This document shows positions 16,301-25,690 of a stretch of 64,000 nucleotides of DNA, piece by piece. The stretch is from UBA11865 sp963749825. Its GTDB lineage: Bacteria; Chloroflexota; Anaerolineae; Promineifilales; Promineifilaceae. The notes under the pieces were generated by a model. It was not told where the DNA came from. It saw only the letters and a list, made by a program, of their open reading frames with translations, and searched no databases. The stretch spans positions 1 through 64,000 of the forward strand of contig CAVVOI010000014.1 in assembly GCA_963749825.1 (NCBI GenBank). The letters run 5' to 3'. Position 1 is the first letter of the stretch. Every line of letters begins with the position of its first letter. The translations under genes were made by a program, and so were the position numbers.

Positions 16301-17251
16301 CGAGCCTGGGATGAAGCAGCGGATTGGGCTTGGGATTGGTTACAGGAAATTGAGTATGATCTGGAGTCTTTATCTGATGACAAGCAAGCACGCTCATTGT
16401 TCATTATAGCCTGGCTCGGTGAAGAAGGTTACGATACTGATCGATTGGCAACTGACAGAAACTATGCCAGAACTGCCGTAGCCCGCGAATGGTTAAGACA
16501 GCGTGACTGGAACCCAGACGAGATAATCCCAGATAATTGGATTGACCTTCTTAAGGCCGACTGGTTGCCCTTCAATCTCAAGGTTATTGAGGTATGCACA
16601 AGAGAGTGGTTCAGCCATATGCTGGACGTTCTGGATGAGGATGTGCCTGATGACCTTCGCGTTGATCCCGTGAAAGCGCCAATTGAAACGCTTCTAAGAT
16701 TGACTGAACAGTTAATGTTGTTGACTGGTGTGCCGGCGCCAATCTTAGGAAAAGAGTTGCTGTTTGATGGCAAGAGTGGCCAGCCTTTCGATCAGCCTGT
16801 TACGGTTGGCATTATCCATATGCTAAAGCTAGCCCACCTTGTCGAAGACAAAGTTCATGCCCGGTCAACTGGACCATATTCCTTGGTTACGCAACAACCA
16901 CTTGGTGGTAAGGCACAATTTGGTGGTCAGCGGTTCGGAGAAATGGAAGTGTGGGCGCTTGAAGCCTATGGCGCCGCGCACACTTTACAAGAGATGCTGA
17001 CGGTTAAGTCAGATGATGTTCAAGGCCGTGTGAAGACTTATGAGGCCATCGTAAAGAATGAGCCCCTCGATGAACCAGGAATACCAGCATCTTTCCGGGT
17101 ATTGGTAAAAGAGTTGCAGAGCCTGGGCCTTGCTGTTGAAGCAGTTACCGAATCTGGTGAAACTATTCGTTTTGGTAAAGAGGACGATAAGCGGCATCAC
17201 CATTGGGTTGGGACCGGGCTGATGGATTTAGCCCGCAGCCGACGTCGTTAA
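13313..17251 (+). CDS. rpoB: RNA polymerase beta subunit
   Basis: About 1312 residues. N-terminal protrusion and lobe (MELPTLIDVQLNSF onward), the rifampicin-site region SSQLSQFMEQANPLAELTH, the KYNRSNQST active-centre segment, the flap region and the clamp-connecting C-terminus with GGKAQFGGQRFGEMEV are all present. Start: ATG at 13313 has AGGTGA eight bases upstream and is preferred to the in-frame GTG at 13301. Compared with E. coli, about 150 extra residues lie between PVFDGA and LFDGK (13301-based residues about 985-1153). They are acidic and contain 11 tryptophans. rpoC does not follow; the next gene is rpsL after a 325-base gap. Confidence 0.97.
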   Translation: MDHRPVKSYARTTNPMELPTLIDVQLNSFKSFEDEGLAELFEEISPIESFKGDLKLYFPSNQPEVEGFDLKYWFEEPKYNVEECVERDMSYAAPLYVKVMLYSTDLDQPIVQDIFMGDFPLMTPAGTFIINGTERVVVSQLIRSPGVYFEVEEERATGRPLAMAKMIPDRGAWMEFETRKTDYLTVKFNRKRTVPVTLFLRALAAVDDGLGNQLISDGSEEEILKLFEHVDTNPEHLYIQGSFEQEPVWEEDKPVSEQALVEFYKRMRPGDPPTVDNAEQYMIEQLYDQRRYDLAKVGRYKLNKRLDLAEIIPETHRTLTQYDIVRLVEHMIKINNGLEGADDIDHLGNRRVKTVGELLQAKLRVGLRRMERVVRERMSIRDSDSLTPVSLINIRPVVAAIREFFGSSQLSQFMEQANPLAELTHKRTLSALGPGGLRRERAGFEVRDVHHSHYGRICPIETPEGPNIGLIGRLATYGRVNAYGFIETPYFRVKHTLPGDSSDLVGHDTWEDVVDPNTGEVLVEAEKTITNKHAKAIKKAGIENVQVVPFLTDELTYMSADEEDKYTIAQANAELDENGQFIGNRISARRNQQFRFSRVQRIDYMDVAPRQIVGISAALIPFLEHDDANRALMGSNMQRQAVPLLNPDVAIVGTGMEEQAARNSGQVVISEEEGEVISVTGSTIVVMSENGPRAYNLRKYNRSNQSTCIDQRPIVVKGQRVKPGMILADSSSTQHGDLALGQDVVVAFLSWEGGNFEDAILVSERLVREDRFTSIHIEKHEVEARDTKLGPEEITYDIPNVSEDALKDLDERGIIRIGAYVNENDILVGKITPKGEKELSPEEKLLRAIFGDKAREVKDSSLRLPHGARGKVVDVQVFNRQQDRDLPAGVETMVRVSVAQRRKISEGDKMAGRHGNKGVISKVVPAEDMPYLVNGLPVDIILNPIGVPGRMNLGQILETHLGWAASRLGFRAITPVFDGANEEEIAAELARAWLVDRAWDEAADWAWDWLQEIEYDLESLSDDKQARSLFIIAWLGEEGYDTDRLATDRNYARTAVAREWLRQRDWNPDEIIPDNWIDLLKADWLPFNLKVIEVCTREWFSHMLDVLDEDVPDDLRVDPVKAPIETLLRLTEQLMLLTGVPAPILGKELLFDGKSGQPFDQPVTVGIIHMLKLAHLVEDKVHARSTGPYSLVTQQPLGGKAQFGGQRFGEMEVWALEAYGAAHTLQEMLTVKSDDVQGRVKTYEAIVKNEPLDEPGIPASFRVLVKELQSLGLAVEAVTESGETIRFGKEDDKRHHHWVGTGLMDLARSRRR

Positions 17252-17344
17252 TCAATGGAATTTGCGGTCAGATTGACCGTGGGCACCAGCCCTAATATTC
17301 GTAACATAGACGCTTAGGGTTTAACAAAAAAACTACATGGACGT

Positions 17345-17372
17345 TTGACAAGCGAGACGTAAGTGGTAAAAT
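17345..17372 (+). promoter_or_regulatory. Promoter of the rpsL (str) operon
   Basis: TTGACA (17345-17350), 16-base spacer, TAAAAT (17367-17372). A start near 17379 gives a leader of about 200 bases. It separates the str operon from rpoB. Confidence 0.7.
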
Positions 17373-17441
17373 AGCGCGTTGGACTTTTAATGAGGCGCGG
17401 CTAGGTAATTCTAGTCACGAATTGGATAAGTGAATCAATTT

Positions 17442-17471
17442 GGAGGCCATCGGACTTGTTCGATGGCCTCC
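17442..17471 (+). promoter_or_regulatory. Strong hairpin in the rpsL leader
   Basis: Perfect 11-bp stem (17442-17452 with 17461-17471, arm GGAGGCCATCG) with an 8-base loop and no T-run after it. Layout matches the rpoB leader: promoter, unstructured stretch, then an 11-bp GC-rich hairpin well before the start codon. Confidence 0.55.
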
Positions 17472-17576
17472 ATTGTCGAGTAGTAATGGAAGTGTTGGGT
17501 GCGACTCCAAGCGAAAACACCTCGAAAGTTGGGTTGGTAAGGTCTCCAAATTTAAAGCCATGAAGGAGAGAAAGTA

Positions 17577-17993
17577 GTGCCGACAATTAATCAGCTAGTG
17601 CGTAAAGGGCGTAAACTGAAGTCGAAAAAGACGAAAGCGCCTGCCCTGCAATATACGTTTAATTCTTATAAACAACGAAGGACGCGACAGCCGAAAGGTG
17701 CTCCACAGAAACGTGGCGTTTGCACTCAAGTAAAGACTATGCCACCCAAGAAACCAAATTCGGCGTTACGCAAGGTGGCCCGGGTTCGTTTATCAAATGG
17801 TATTGAAGTAACAGCCTATATTCCTGGTGAGGGTCATACCCTTCAAGACCATTCAGTTGTGCTTGTGCGTGGTGGCCGTGTTAAAGATTTGCCCGGTGTC
17901 CGGTATCACATCGTTCGTGGGACACTCGACACAAGTGCTGTCGGCGACCGAATGCAAGGCCGTTCCAAGTACGGAACAAAGGCGCCTAAATAG
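17577..17993 (+). CDS. rpsL: 30S ribosomal protein S12
   Basis: S12 sits at the decoding centre of the small subunit and guards codon-anticodon fit. The 138-residue protein has the conserved PPKKPNSALRK loop and GGRVKDLPGVRYH loop that contact the A site. The Lys in the first loop is the residue whose change gives streptomycin resistance, and it is wild type here. The start is GTG with GGAGAG upstream. It is the first gene of the str operon and is followed after 39 bases by rpsG. Confidence 0.97.
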   Translation: MPTINQLVRKGRKLKSKKTKAPALQYTFNSYKQRRTRQPKGAPQKRGVCTQVKTMPPKKPNSALRKVARVRLSNGIEVTAYIPGEGHTLQDHSVVLVRGGRVKDLPGVRYHIVRGTLDTSAVGDRMQGRSKYGTKAPK

Positions 17994-18032
17994 CGGATTC
18001 ATATTAAGAAATAAAGCCAGGGAGTAGCAAAT

Positions 18033-18503
18033 ATGCCAAGACGTTATCGTCCAGAGAAACGACAGGTTACACCAGACCTTAAATACAACAGTGTTACCTT
18101 ACAGATGTTCATTAACCGACTTATGAAAGGCGGTAAAAAGAGCACGGCCGAGAGGATCGTTTACGGTGCATTGAATATCGTTGAAGAACGAACGAACAAT
18201 TCACCGATTGAGGTCTTTAATAAGGCGCTTCAGAACGTGACACCACAACTCGAGGTAAAACCTCGCCGAGTCGGTGGTGCGACTTACCAGGTGCCTATGG
18301 AAGTGCCCGCTCATCGACGAACATCATTGGCTATTCGCTGGATGCTGATGTCGGCAAGGACCCGTGGAGGTCGATCCATGGCCGAGAAGCTTGCCGCTGA
18401 ATTAATGGATGCGGCCAATGGGCAAGGTGCTGCAGTAAAGCGTAAAGATGACACCCATCGAATGGCTGATGCCAACCGAGCATTCGCACATTATCGTTTT
18501 TAG
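18033..18503 (+). CDS. rpsG: 30S ribosomal protein S7
   Basis: S7 nucleates folding of the 16S rRNA 3' major domain and lies near the E site. The 156-residue length is standard, starting MPRRYRPEKR with basic N-terminus and ending with the KRKDDTHRMADANRAFAHYR helix. In E. coli S7 represses its own operon by binding the rpsL-rpsG junction; here that junction is only 39 bases and shows no obvious large structure. Confidence 0.97.
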   Translation: MPRRYRPEKRQVTPDLKYNSVTLQMFINRLMKGGKKSTAERIVYGALNIVEERTNNSPIEVFNKALQNVTPQLEVKPRRVGGATYQVPMEVPAHRRTSLAIRWMLMSARTRGGRSMAEKLAAELMDAANGQGAAVKRKDDTHRMADANRAFAHYRF

Positions 18504-18548
18504 GAGTAATCGAGTAACTGGTTCCAGTAACTGTCGATTTGTAAGATC

Positions 18549-20627
<2,079 letters not shown>

Positions 20628-20726
20628 TCAGTGAGCTTGATTTACCCTGGTGAAAATGTTGTGTTCTGATGCCAAGAAGAAACTAGACATAGTTCACACA
20701 GTGGAGATTGAAGAGGAAAAATAAAC

Positions 20727-21929
20727 ATGGGCAAAGAAAAATTTGTACGCGAGAAGCCACATTGCAATATTGGAACGATTGGTCATATTGATCATGGCAA
20801 GACAACCTTAACGGCGGCGATCACGAAAGTGCTGAGCTTGAAAGGTTGGGCAGATTTTCGGGCCTTTGATCAGATTGACAATGCGCCAGAAGAAAAAGAA
20901 CGGGGCATCACCATCTCCATCGCCCACGTGGAGTACGAGACGGCGAACCGGCACTATGCCCACGTCGATTGCCCGGGTCACCGGGATTACATCAAGAACA
21001 TGATCACGGGTGCGGCGCAGATGGACGGCGCGATATTGGTGGTTGCAGCGCCGGATGGGCCAATGCCCCAGACACGAGAGCATGTGTTGCTGGCGCGGCA
21101 GGTGGAAGTACCGGCCATGGTGATCTACCTGAACAAAGTAGACATGATGGATGACGAGGAGTTGCTGGAACTGGTGGAGCTTGAGCTGCGCGAGTTACTG
21201 GACTCCTACGAATTTCCTGGCGACGAGACGCCAATCGTGCGGGGCAGCGCCCTGGCGGCGTTGGAGAGTGAAAGCACGGATGTGGATGCACCGGAGTATG
21301 CCAGCATCTGGGAATTGATGCGGGTGGTGGACGAGTACATACCGCAGCCGGTGCGCGAAGTAGACAAACCATTCCTGATGTCCATCGAAGACGTGTTCAG
21401 CATCAAAGGTCGGGGCACTGTGGTGACAGGCCGGGTGGAACGAGGAACGATGAAGCCGGGCAGCGAGGTCGACATCGTCGGCTTGCGGGACGATATCCGC
21501 AAGGTGGTGGTGACCTCAATGGAAATGTTCCACAAGATGCTGGACCAAGTGGAAGCGGGTGATAATGCAGGTCTGCTGCTACGAGGTGTGAACCGGGATG
21601 AGGTTGAGCGAGGCCAGGTGCTGGCCAAGCCGGGCAGCATTACGCCGCACACTAAGTTCATGAGCGAAGTGTACGTATTGCGCAAGGACGAAGGCGGCCG
21701 GCACAAGGCATTCTTCCCTGGCTACCGGCCGCAGTTTTACATCCGGACGATGGATGTGACTGGTGAAATCACGCTGCCCGAAGGGGTTGAGATGGTGATG
21801 CCCGGGGACAGCGTAAACTTGCAGGTAGAGCTGATTACCCCGGTGGCCCTAGAAGCGGGCAGCACCTTCGCCATTCGCGAGGGCGGCCTGACCGTCGGCG
21901 CCGGCGTCATCACGAAAATTATTGTTTAG
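20727..21929 (+). CDS. tuf: Elongation factor Tu
   Basis: EF-Tu delivers aminoacyl-tRNA to the ribosome. The 400-residue protein has G1 GHIDHGKTT, the effector loop APEEKERGITI, DCPGHRDY, NKVD and the domain II/III segments (GRGTVVTGRVERG, PGYRPQFYIRT). Composition is odd: two sampled 60-base blocks inside the gene are 62-67 percent GC, against 43-53 percent for blocks in fusA and rplC. The first 150 bases look like the neighbours, and the GC-rich body begins near 20880. This suggests gene conversion from another tuf copy or transfer. Confidence 0.97.
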   Translation: MGKEKFVREKPHCNIGTIGHIDHGKTTLTAAITKVLSLKGWADFRAFDQIDNAPEEKERGITISIAHVEYETANRHYAHVDCPGHRDYIKNMITGAAQMDGAILVVAAPDGPMPQTREHVLLARQVEVPAMVIYLNKVDMMDDEELLELVELELRELLDSYEFPGDETPIVRGSALAALESESTDVDAPEYASIWELMRVVDEYIPQPVREVDKPFLMSIEDVFSIKGRGTVVTGRVERGTMKPGSEVDIVGLRDDIRKVVVTSMEMFHKMLDQVEAGDNAGLLLRGVNRDEVERGQVLAKPGSITPHTKFMSEVYVLRKDEGGRHKAFFPGYRPQFYIRTMDVTGEITLPEGVEMVMPGDSVNLQVELITPVALEAGSTFAIREGGLTVGAGVITKIIV

Positions 21930-21953
21930 ATAGGAATTCATACCGTAATCTAG

Positions 21954-21983
21954 GCGGCATGAAAGACCTTTCGGCAGCGCCGC
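21954..21983 (+). promoter_or_regulatory. Hairpin in the tuf-rpsJ gap
   Basis: An interrupted stem: GCGGC (21954-21958) with GCCGC (21979-21983), and an inner GAAA/TTTC pair closing a 4-base loop. It lies about 20 bases before the rpsJ start. It could end some tuf transcripts or act as a leader of the S10 operon; there is no T-run. Confidence 0.35.
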
Positions 21984-22001
21984 TACTTTAGCGAGGCATA
22001 T

Positions 22002-22307
22002 ATGGCACAAAAGATTCGAATTCGATTGAAAGCATATGATCACAGGGTACTTGATCAGTCGGCAAAACGGATTGTCGGAACGGCTGAGAGGACTGGAGCT
22101 CAGGTTGTCGGTCCGGTGCCATTGCCTACACGGATCGAGCGGTTCACGGTTCGGCGAAGCACCTTCATCGATAAGGATTCGCACGAACATTTCGAAATCC
22201 GTACTCATAAGAGACTGATTGACGTGCTCAATCCAGATTCAAAGACAATTGACACACTGATGCGGCTAAACTTACCGGCCGGAGTGGATATCGAAATACA
22301 AATTTAA
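22002..22307 (+). CDS. rpsJ: 30S ribosomal protein S10
   Basis: S10 (NusE) belongs to the 3' domain of the small subunit and also joins NusB in antitermination complexes. The 101-residue protein has the family start KIRIRLKAYDH, the loop segment VGPVPLPTRIERFTV and the closing LPAGVDIEIQI. GAGG precedes the ATG. First gene of the S10 operon, followed after 107 bases by rplC. Confidence 0.96.
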   Translation: MAQKIRIRLKAYDHRVLDQSAKRIVGTAERTGAQVVGPVPLPTRIERFTVRRSTFIDKDSHEHFEIRTHKRLIDVLNPDSKTIDTLMRLNLPAGVDIEIQI

Positions 22308-22414
22308 TAATATTGATGAGATTGGTGGATTGGCACTAGCGAACAATCCCCAATTTTCAACCGCAAGGATGATGCAGCTCGCGCCTAGTAGCTGACAGTC
22401 CCGGGAGGTTGTAA

Positions 22415-23083
22415 ATGAAGAGTTTACTGGGCATAAAAGTGGGCATGACCCAAATAATTAGCGATGACGGTGTCGTAACGCCGGTTACCGTTATTCAGGC
22501 GGGTCCCTGCTACGTAACACAAATCAAAAAAGACGAAAATGATGGCTATACGGCCATTCAGCTTGGTTTTGGGGACGTCAAAGAGAAGCGCCTTACCATG
22601 GCCCAACGTGGCCATCTGGGCTTGCTGAAGACCGACAATAAACGTCCGAACAGAAAAAAGAATATCGGTATCCCTGCTGTGAGACACCTGCGCGAGTTCA
22701 GGACTGCCAGTGTAGATGAATATAAGTTAGGTCAAATTCTAACTGTTGAGCAGTTTGAGCAGGGCGACTTGGTAGACGTTATCGGAAAATCTAAGGGCCG
22801 TGGATTCGCGGGTGTTGTAAAACGACATGGATTTAGCGGTGGACCAAGAACCCATGGCCAATCTGATCGTCAAAGGGCGCCTGGCTCAATTGGTGCAACA
22901 TCTGGTATGAGCCGTGTTACTAAGGGCATGCGTATGGCCGGTCGGATGGGAAATGCTCGTGTTTCTTCGCAGAATCTTGAGGTTGTGCGCATTGATCCCG
23001 AGCGCAATCTTCTCGCCGTAAAGGGTTCAGTACCCGGCGCAAAAGGCGGGTTGGTTGTTATACGGAACGCGGCGAAGGCATAG
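22415..23083 (+). CDS. rplC: 50S ribosomal protein L3
   Basis: L3 binds 23S rRNA near the peptidyl-transferase centre and starts large-subunit assembly. The 222-residue protein opens LLGIKVGMTQI and has the long basic loop GFSGGPRTHGQSDRQRAPG that reaches toward the A-site cleft. GGGAGG precedes the ATG. The stop is 13 bases before rplD. Confidence 0.97.
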   Translation: MKSLLGIKVGMTQIISDDGVVTPVTVIQAGPCYVTQIKKDENDGYTAIQLGFGDVKEKRLTMAQRGHLGLLKTDNKRPNRKKNIGIPAVRHLREFRTASVDEYKLGQILTVEQFEQGDLVDVIGKSKGRGFAGVVKRHGFSGGPRTHGQSDRQRAPGSIGATSGMSRVTKGMRMAGRMGNARVSSQNLEVVRIDPERNLLAVKGSVPGAKGGLVVIRNAAKA

Positions 23084-23096
23084 CGGAGAGGTAGTG

Positions 23097-23786
23097 ATGA
23101 AAGTTTCAGTGCTTAACATGACCGGAAAACAGGTGGGAGAGGTCGAGCTTCCTCCGAGCATATTTGAGGCGAGCATCAACCGGGATCTGATGCACCAGGC
23201 CTTGGTTAGACAACTCGCAAACGGACGCCGAGGTACACATAAGGCCAAATCCCGGTCAGAAATCAACCGGACTACTGCAAAGTGGTATCGTCAGAAAGGT
23301 ACAGGCCGGGCACGGCATGGCAGCAAACGAGCGCCAATATTTGTTGGCGGCGGCGTTGCTCACGGACCCAAGCCCCGATCATACAATAAGGATATGCCAC
23401 GCAAGATGCGTCGAGCCGCTTTAAGATCGGCATTATCAATTAAGGCGCGCGATGGCGAAATCGTCTTGTTAGATGAACTACAGATGGATCAACCAAAAAC
23501 GAAGGAGTTGGTGACTTTATTGAAAAAGCTCACCGGATCCCAGAGCGCGTTAATCTTAACTGAAGAACAAGATAGGAATGTTGAGCTCTCAGCACGCAAT
23601 GCTGCTGATGTAAAAGCATTGAGGGCGAATTATTTGAACATTCGTGATTTGTTAGGCCATCATAAATTGGTTATGCCCCTTTCCGCATTGGACGTTGTAT
23701 CAGGCAATTTAGGACAGGGTGACGCTGTTTCGGTTGTCTCGGTCGTCGCTGCCAGTACTGTGGAAACGGAAGAGGAGGAGGAATAA
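23097..23786 (+). CDS. rplD: 50S ribosomal protein L4
   Basis: L4 lines the narrow part of the exit tunnel. The protein has 229 residues from the ATG at 23097 (MKVSVLNMTG), which has GGAGAGG upstream; the longer frame from 23055 overlaps rplC and is not needed. The tunnel loop (RQKGTGRARHGSKRAPIFVGG) is conserved in pattern. In E. coli L4 also represses its operon. The C-terminus has a short acidic tail of Glu residues. The stop overlaps the rplW start by one base. Confidence 0.96.
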   Translation: MKVSVLNMTGKQVGEVELPPSIFEASINRDLMHQALVRQLANGRRGTHKAKSRSEINRTTAKWYRQKGTGRARHGSKRAPIFVGGGVAHGPKPRSYNKDMPRKMRRAALRSALSIKARDGEIVLLDELQMDQPKTKELVTLLKKLTGSQSALILTEEQDRNVELSARNAADVKALRANYLNIRDLLGHHKLVMPLSALDVVSGNLGQGDAVSVVSVVAASTVETEEEEE

Positions 23787-24079
23787 TGCATTGGCGTGAG
23801 ATCATTCGCCGGCCGGTGATTACGGAGAAGAGCAGCTATTTAGCTACCGAACATAACCAGTATACCTTTGTAGTCGATTCTCGGTTTAACAAATTGCAGA
23901 TTAAGGAAGCTGTTGAACTCGCCTGGCCGAATGTTGAGGTTGAGAAAGTTCGAGTAGCCAACATGCCGGCGAAGCGAGCGCGACGATATCGACGAATAGC
24001 TGTTCGCAGACCCGGTTATAAGAAAGCCATCGTAACTTTGGCCCTGGGTGGCAGCATTGACTTGTTTGAAGGAGTTTAA
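23786..24079 (+). CDS. rplW: 50S ribosomal protein L23
   Basis: L23 sits at the tunnel exit and docks trigger factor and SRP. The 97-residue protein begins with IIRRPVITEKS and keeps the YTFVVDSRFNKLQIKEAVE helix and the long RARRYRRIAVRRPGYKKA extension loop. The start codon shares a base with the rplD stop (TAATG), showing translational coupling; GGAGGAGG lies just upstream. Confidence 0.96.
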   Translation: MHWREIIRRPVITEKSSYLATEHNQYTFVVDSRFNKLQIKEAVELAWPNVEVEKVRVANMPAKRARRYRRIAVRRPGYKKAIVTLALGGSIDLFEGV

Positions 24080-24161
24080 GCAGAGACTGATATCAAGCGT
24101 ACCACGTAGGGTTGTGTTCCTACACGACGTTTGAGATTAAGATTCGTCTCTGGAGGATAAA

Positions 24162-25001
24162 ATGCCAATCAAAGTTTATAAACCAACATCTCCGGGTCGC
24201 CGCGATATGAGCGGTCAGACTTTTGAAGAGATTACGCATGTGGGACCTGAGAGATCTCTGGTCACGGGCCTTCGAAAAAGGGCCGGCCGTAATTCTCGAG
24301 GAAAAATAACAATTCGTCATCGCGGTGGTGGGCATAAGAGGCTTTACCGTCAAATTGACTTCAAACGCGACAAGTTTGATGTGCCCGGGTCGGTCAGGTC
24401 CATTGAATATGACCCTAACCGCTCTTCGAGAATCGCGCTGGTCCATTATTTGGATGGCGAAAAACGGTACATTATTGCTCCGTTGGGTCTTAACGTAGGT
24501 GATTCGATTGTTAGCAGTTCGCAAGCTGAGATTAGACCAGGAAATACTTTACCCTTAAGGCGAATCCCGCAAGGCACGATGATTCATAATCTCGAGCTCC
24601 AGGTTGGTCGTGGTGGGCAGATGGTTAGATCAGCCGGTACATCGGCGCAAGTCTTGGCCAAGGAAGGAGAGGATTATGCGATTGTCCGGCTTCCTTCTGG
24701 CGAAGAGCGATTCATTCGCCAGGATTGTCTAGCTACTATTGGCCAGGTTGGAAATGTTGAACATGGCAATGTTAAGCTGGGTAAAGCTGGTCGAAAACGC
24801 CATCTTGGTATCAGGCCAACCGTTCGTGGTTCAGCCATGAATCCAAATGACCATCCCCATGGCGGCGGTGAAGGCCGGTCGCCAGTGGGAATGCCGGGTC
24901 CGAAAACACCTTGGGGCAAACCTGCGCTGGGTAAGCGGACACGCCGCAATAAATCAACCGACAAGTTTATATTTCGTCGTCGTTCAAAGAAACGCCGCTA
25001 G
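24162..25001 (+). CDS. rplB: 50S ribosomal protein L2
   Basis: L2 is needed for subunit joining and supports the peptidyl-transferase centre. The 279-residue length is standard, opening with IKVYKPTSPGRRDMSG. The conserved loop MNPNDHPHGGGEGRSP, with the key histidine, is present, as is the basic C-terminus SKKRR. A TGGAGG site precedes the ATG, and rpsS follows after 11 bases. Confidence 0.97.
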   Translation: MPIKVYKPTSPGRRDMSGQTFEEITHVGPERSLVTGLRKRAGRNSRGKITIRHRGGGHKRLYRQIDFKRDKFDVPGSVRSIEYDPNRSSRIALVHYLDGEKRYIIAPLGLNVGDSIVSSSQAEIRPGNTLPLRRIPQGTMIHNLELQVGRGGQMVRSAGTSAQVLAKEGEDYAIVRLPSGEERFIRQDCLATIGQVGNVEHGNVKLGKAGRKRHLGIRPTVRGSAMNPNDHPHGGGEGRSPVGMPGPKTPWGKPALGKRTRRNKSTDKFIFRRRSKKRR

Positions 25002-25012
25002 GAGAATCACCA

Positions 25013-25297
25013 ATGTCACGTTCTCTGAAGAAAGGGCCATTTATTGACCCGAAACTGTTAGCAAAAATCGAGGATCTCAATGCCTCCGGTGGGCGGCAGG
25101 TCATCAGGACTTGGTCGCGGGCTAGCACGATATTTCCGCAAATGGTCGGACATACGATTGCCGTACATGACGGCCGTCGCCATGTTCCAATTTACATCAC
25201 CGAAAATATGGTTGGCCATAAACTAGGAGAATTCGCTCCTACACGTACTTACCGGGGTCATATATCGAGAGCTGAGAAGCGAGGAGGTCGACCTTAA
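25013..25297 (+). CDS. rpsS: 30S ribosomal protein S19
   Basis: S19 pairs with S13 at the head of the small subunit and contacts the A-site finger. The 94-residue protein has SRSLKKGPFIDPKLL, the core TWSRASTIFPQMVGHTIAVH and the EFAPTRTYRGH helix. AGGAG lies close upstream. The stop is two bases before rplV. Confidence 0.97.
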   Translation: MSRSLKKGPFIDPKLLAKIEDLNASGGRQVIRTWSRASTIFPQMVGHTIAVHDGRRHVPIYITENMVGHKLGEFAPTRTYRGHISRAEKRGGRP

Positions 25298-25299
25298 TC

Positions 25300-25677
25300 A
25301 TGGCTGAAGCATTTGAGGTCAGAGCCGTCTCCCGGCATTTGCAGATATCACCCCAAAAAGTGCGATTGGTATTGAATGTGGTTCGTGGCAAGGATGCCGA
25401 CAAGGCGCTGGAAATGCTGCGTTTTATGCCACAAAAAGCAGCCGAACCTGTATACAAATTAATCCAGTCTGCTGTGGCAAACGCGGAACAAAATTACGGT
25501 TTAGAAATTGATGAATTATTCGTTAGTCGCATTTACGCTGATGATGGTCCTAGGCGCAGATTGTCACCTTACGGTGGCCGGTTTGGCGCCCGAGGCCGGT
25601 TCAAGCCGATCACCCGTCGCTCCACACATGTGACGGTTATCTTGGCTGAGCGTGATGTTGTGGATTACGAGGTCTAA
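25300..25677 (+). CDS. rplV: 50S ribosomal protein L22
   Basis: L22 helps form the tunnel constriction with L4. The 125-residue protein shows VSRHLQISPQKVRLVLNVVRG and the hairpin loop ending in the DDGPRRRLSPYGGRFGARGR segment, whose tip faces the tunnel, followed by the THVTVIL strand. GAGGAGG precedes the ATG. Confidence 0.96.
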   Translation: MAEAFEVRAVSRHLQISPQKVRLVLNVVRGKDADKALEMLRFMPQKAAEPVYKLIQSAVANAEQNYGLEIDELFVSRIYADDGPRRRLSPYGGRFGARGRFKPITRRSTHVTVILAERDVVDYEV

Positions 25678-25690
25678 GGGAGGAACGGCT

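Larger units (their letters stand above)
17252..17576 (+). other. rpoB-rpsL intergenic region
   Basis: No gene and no sign of rpoC remains are seen here. Just after rpoB lie small hairpins (CGGTCA-GAT-TGACCG at 17265-17279; GGGC-ACCA-GCCC at 17281-17292; CCCTAA...TTAGGG before TTTAAC) that could form a weak terminator. The second half holds the rpsL promoter and a strong leader hairpin. Confidence 0.5.

Noticed and set aside
18513..18533. Direct repeat AGTAACTG before fusA
   Set aside because: Only two 8-base copies; too short to claim a function.
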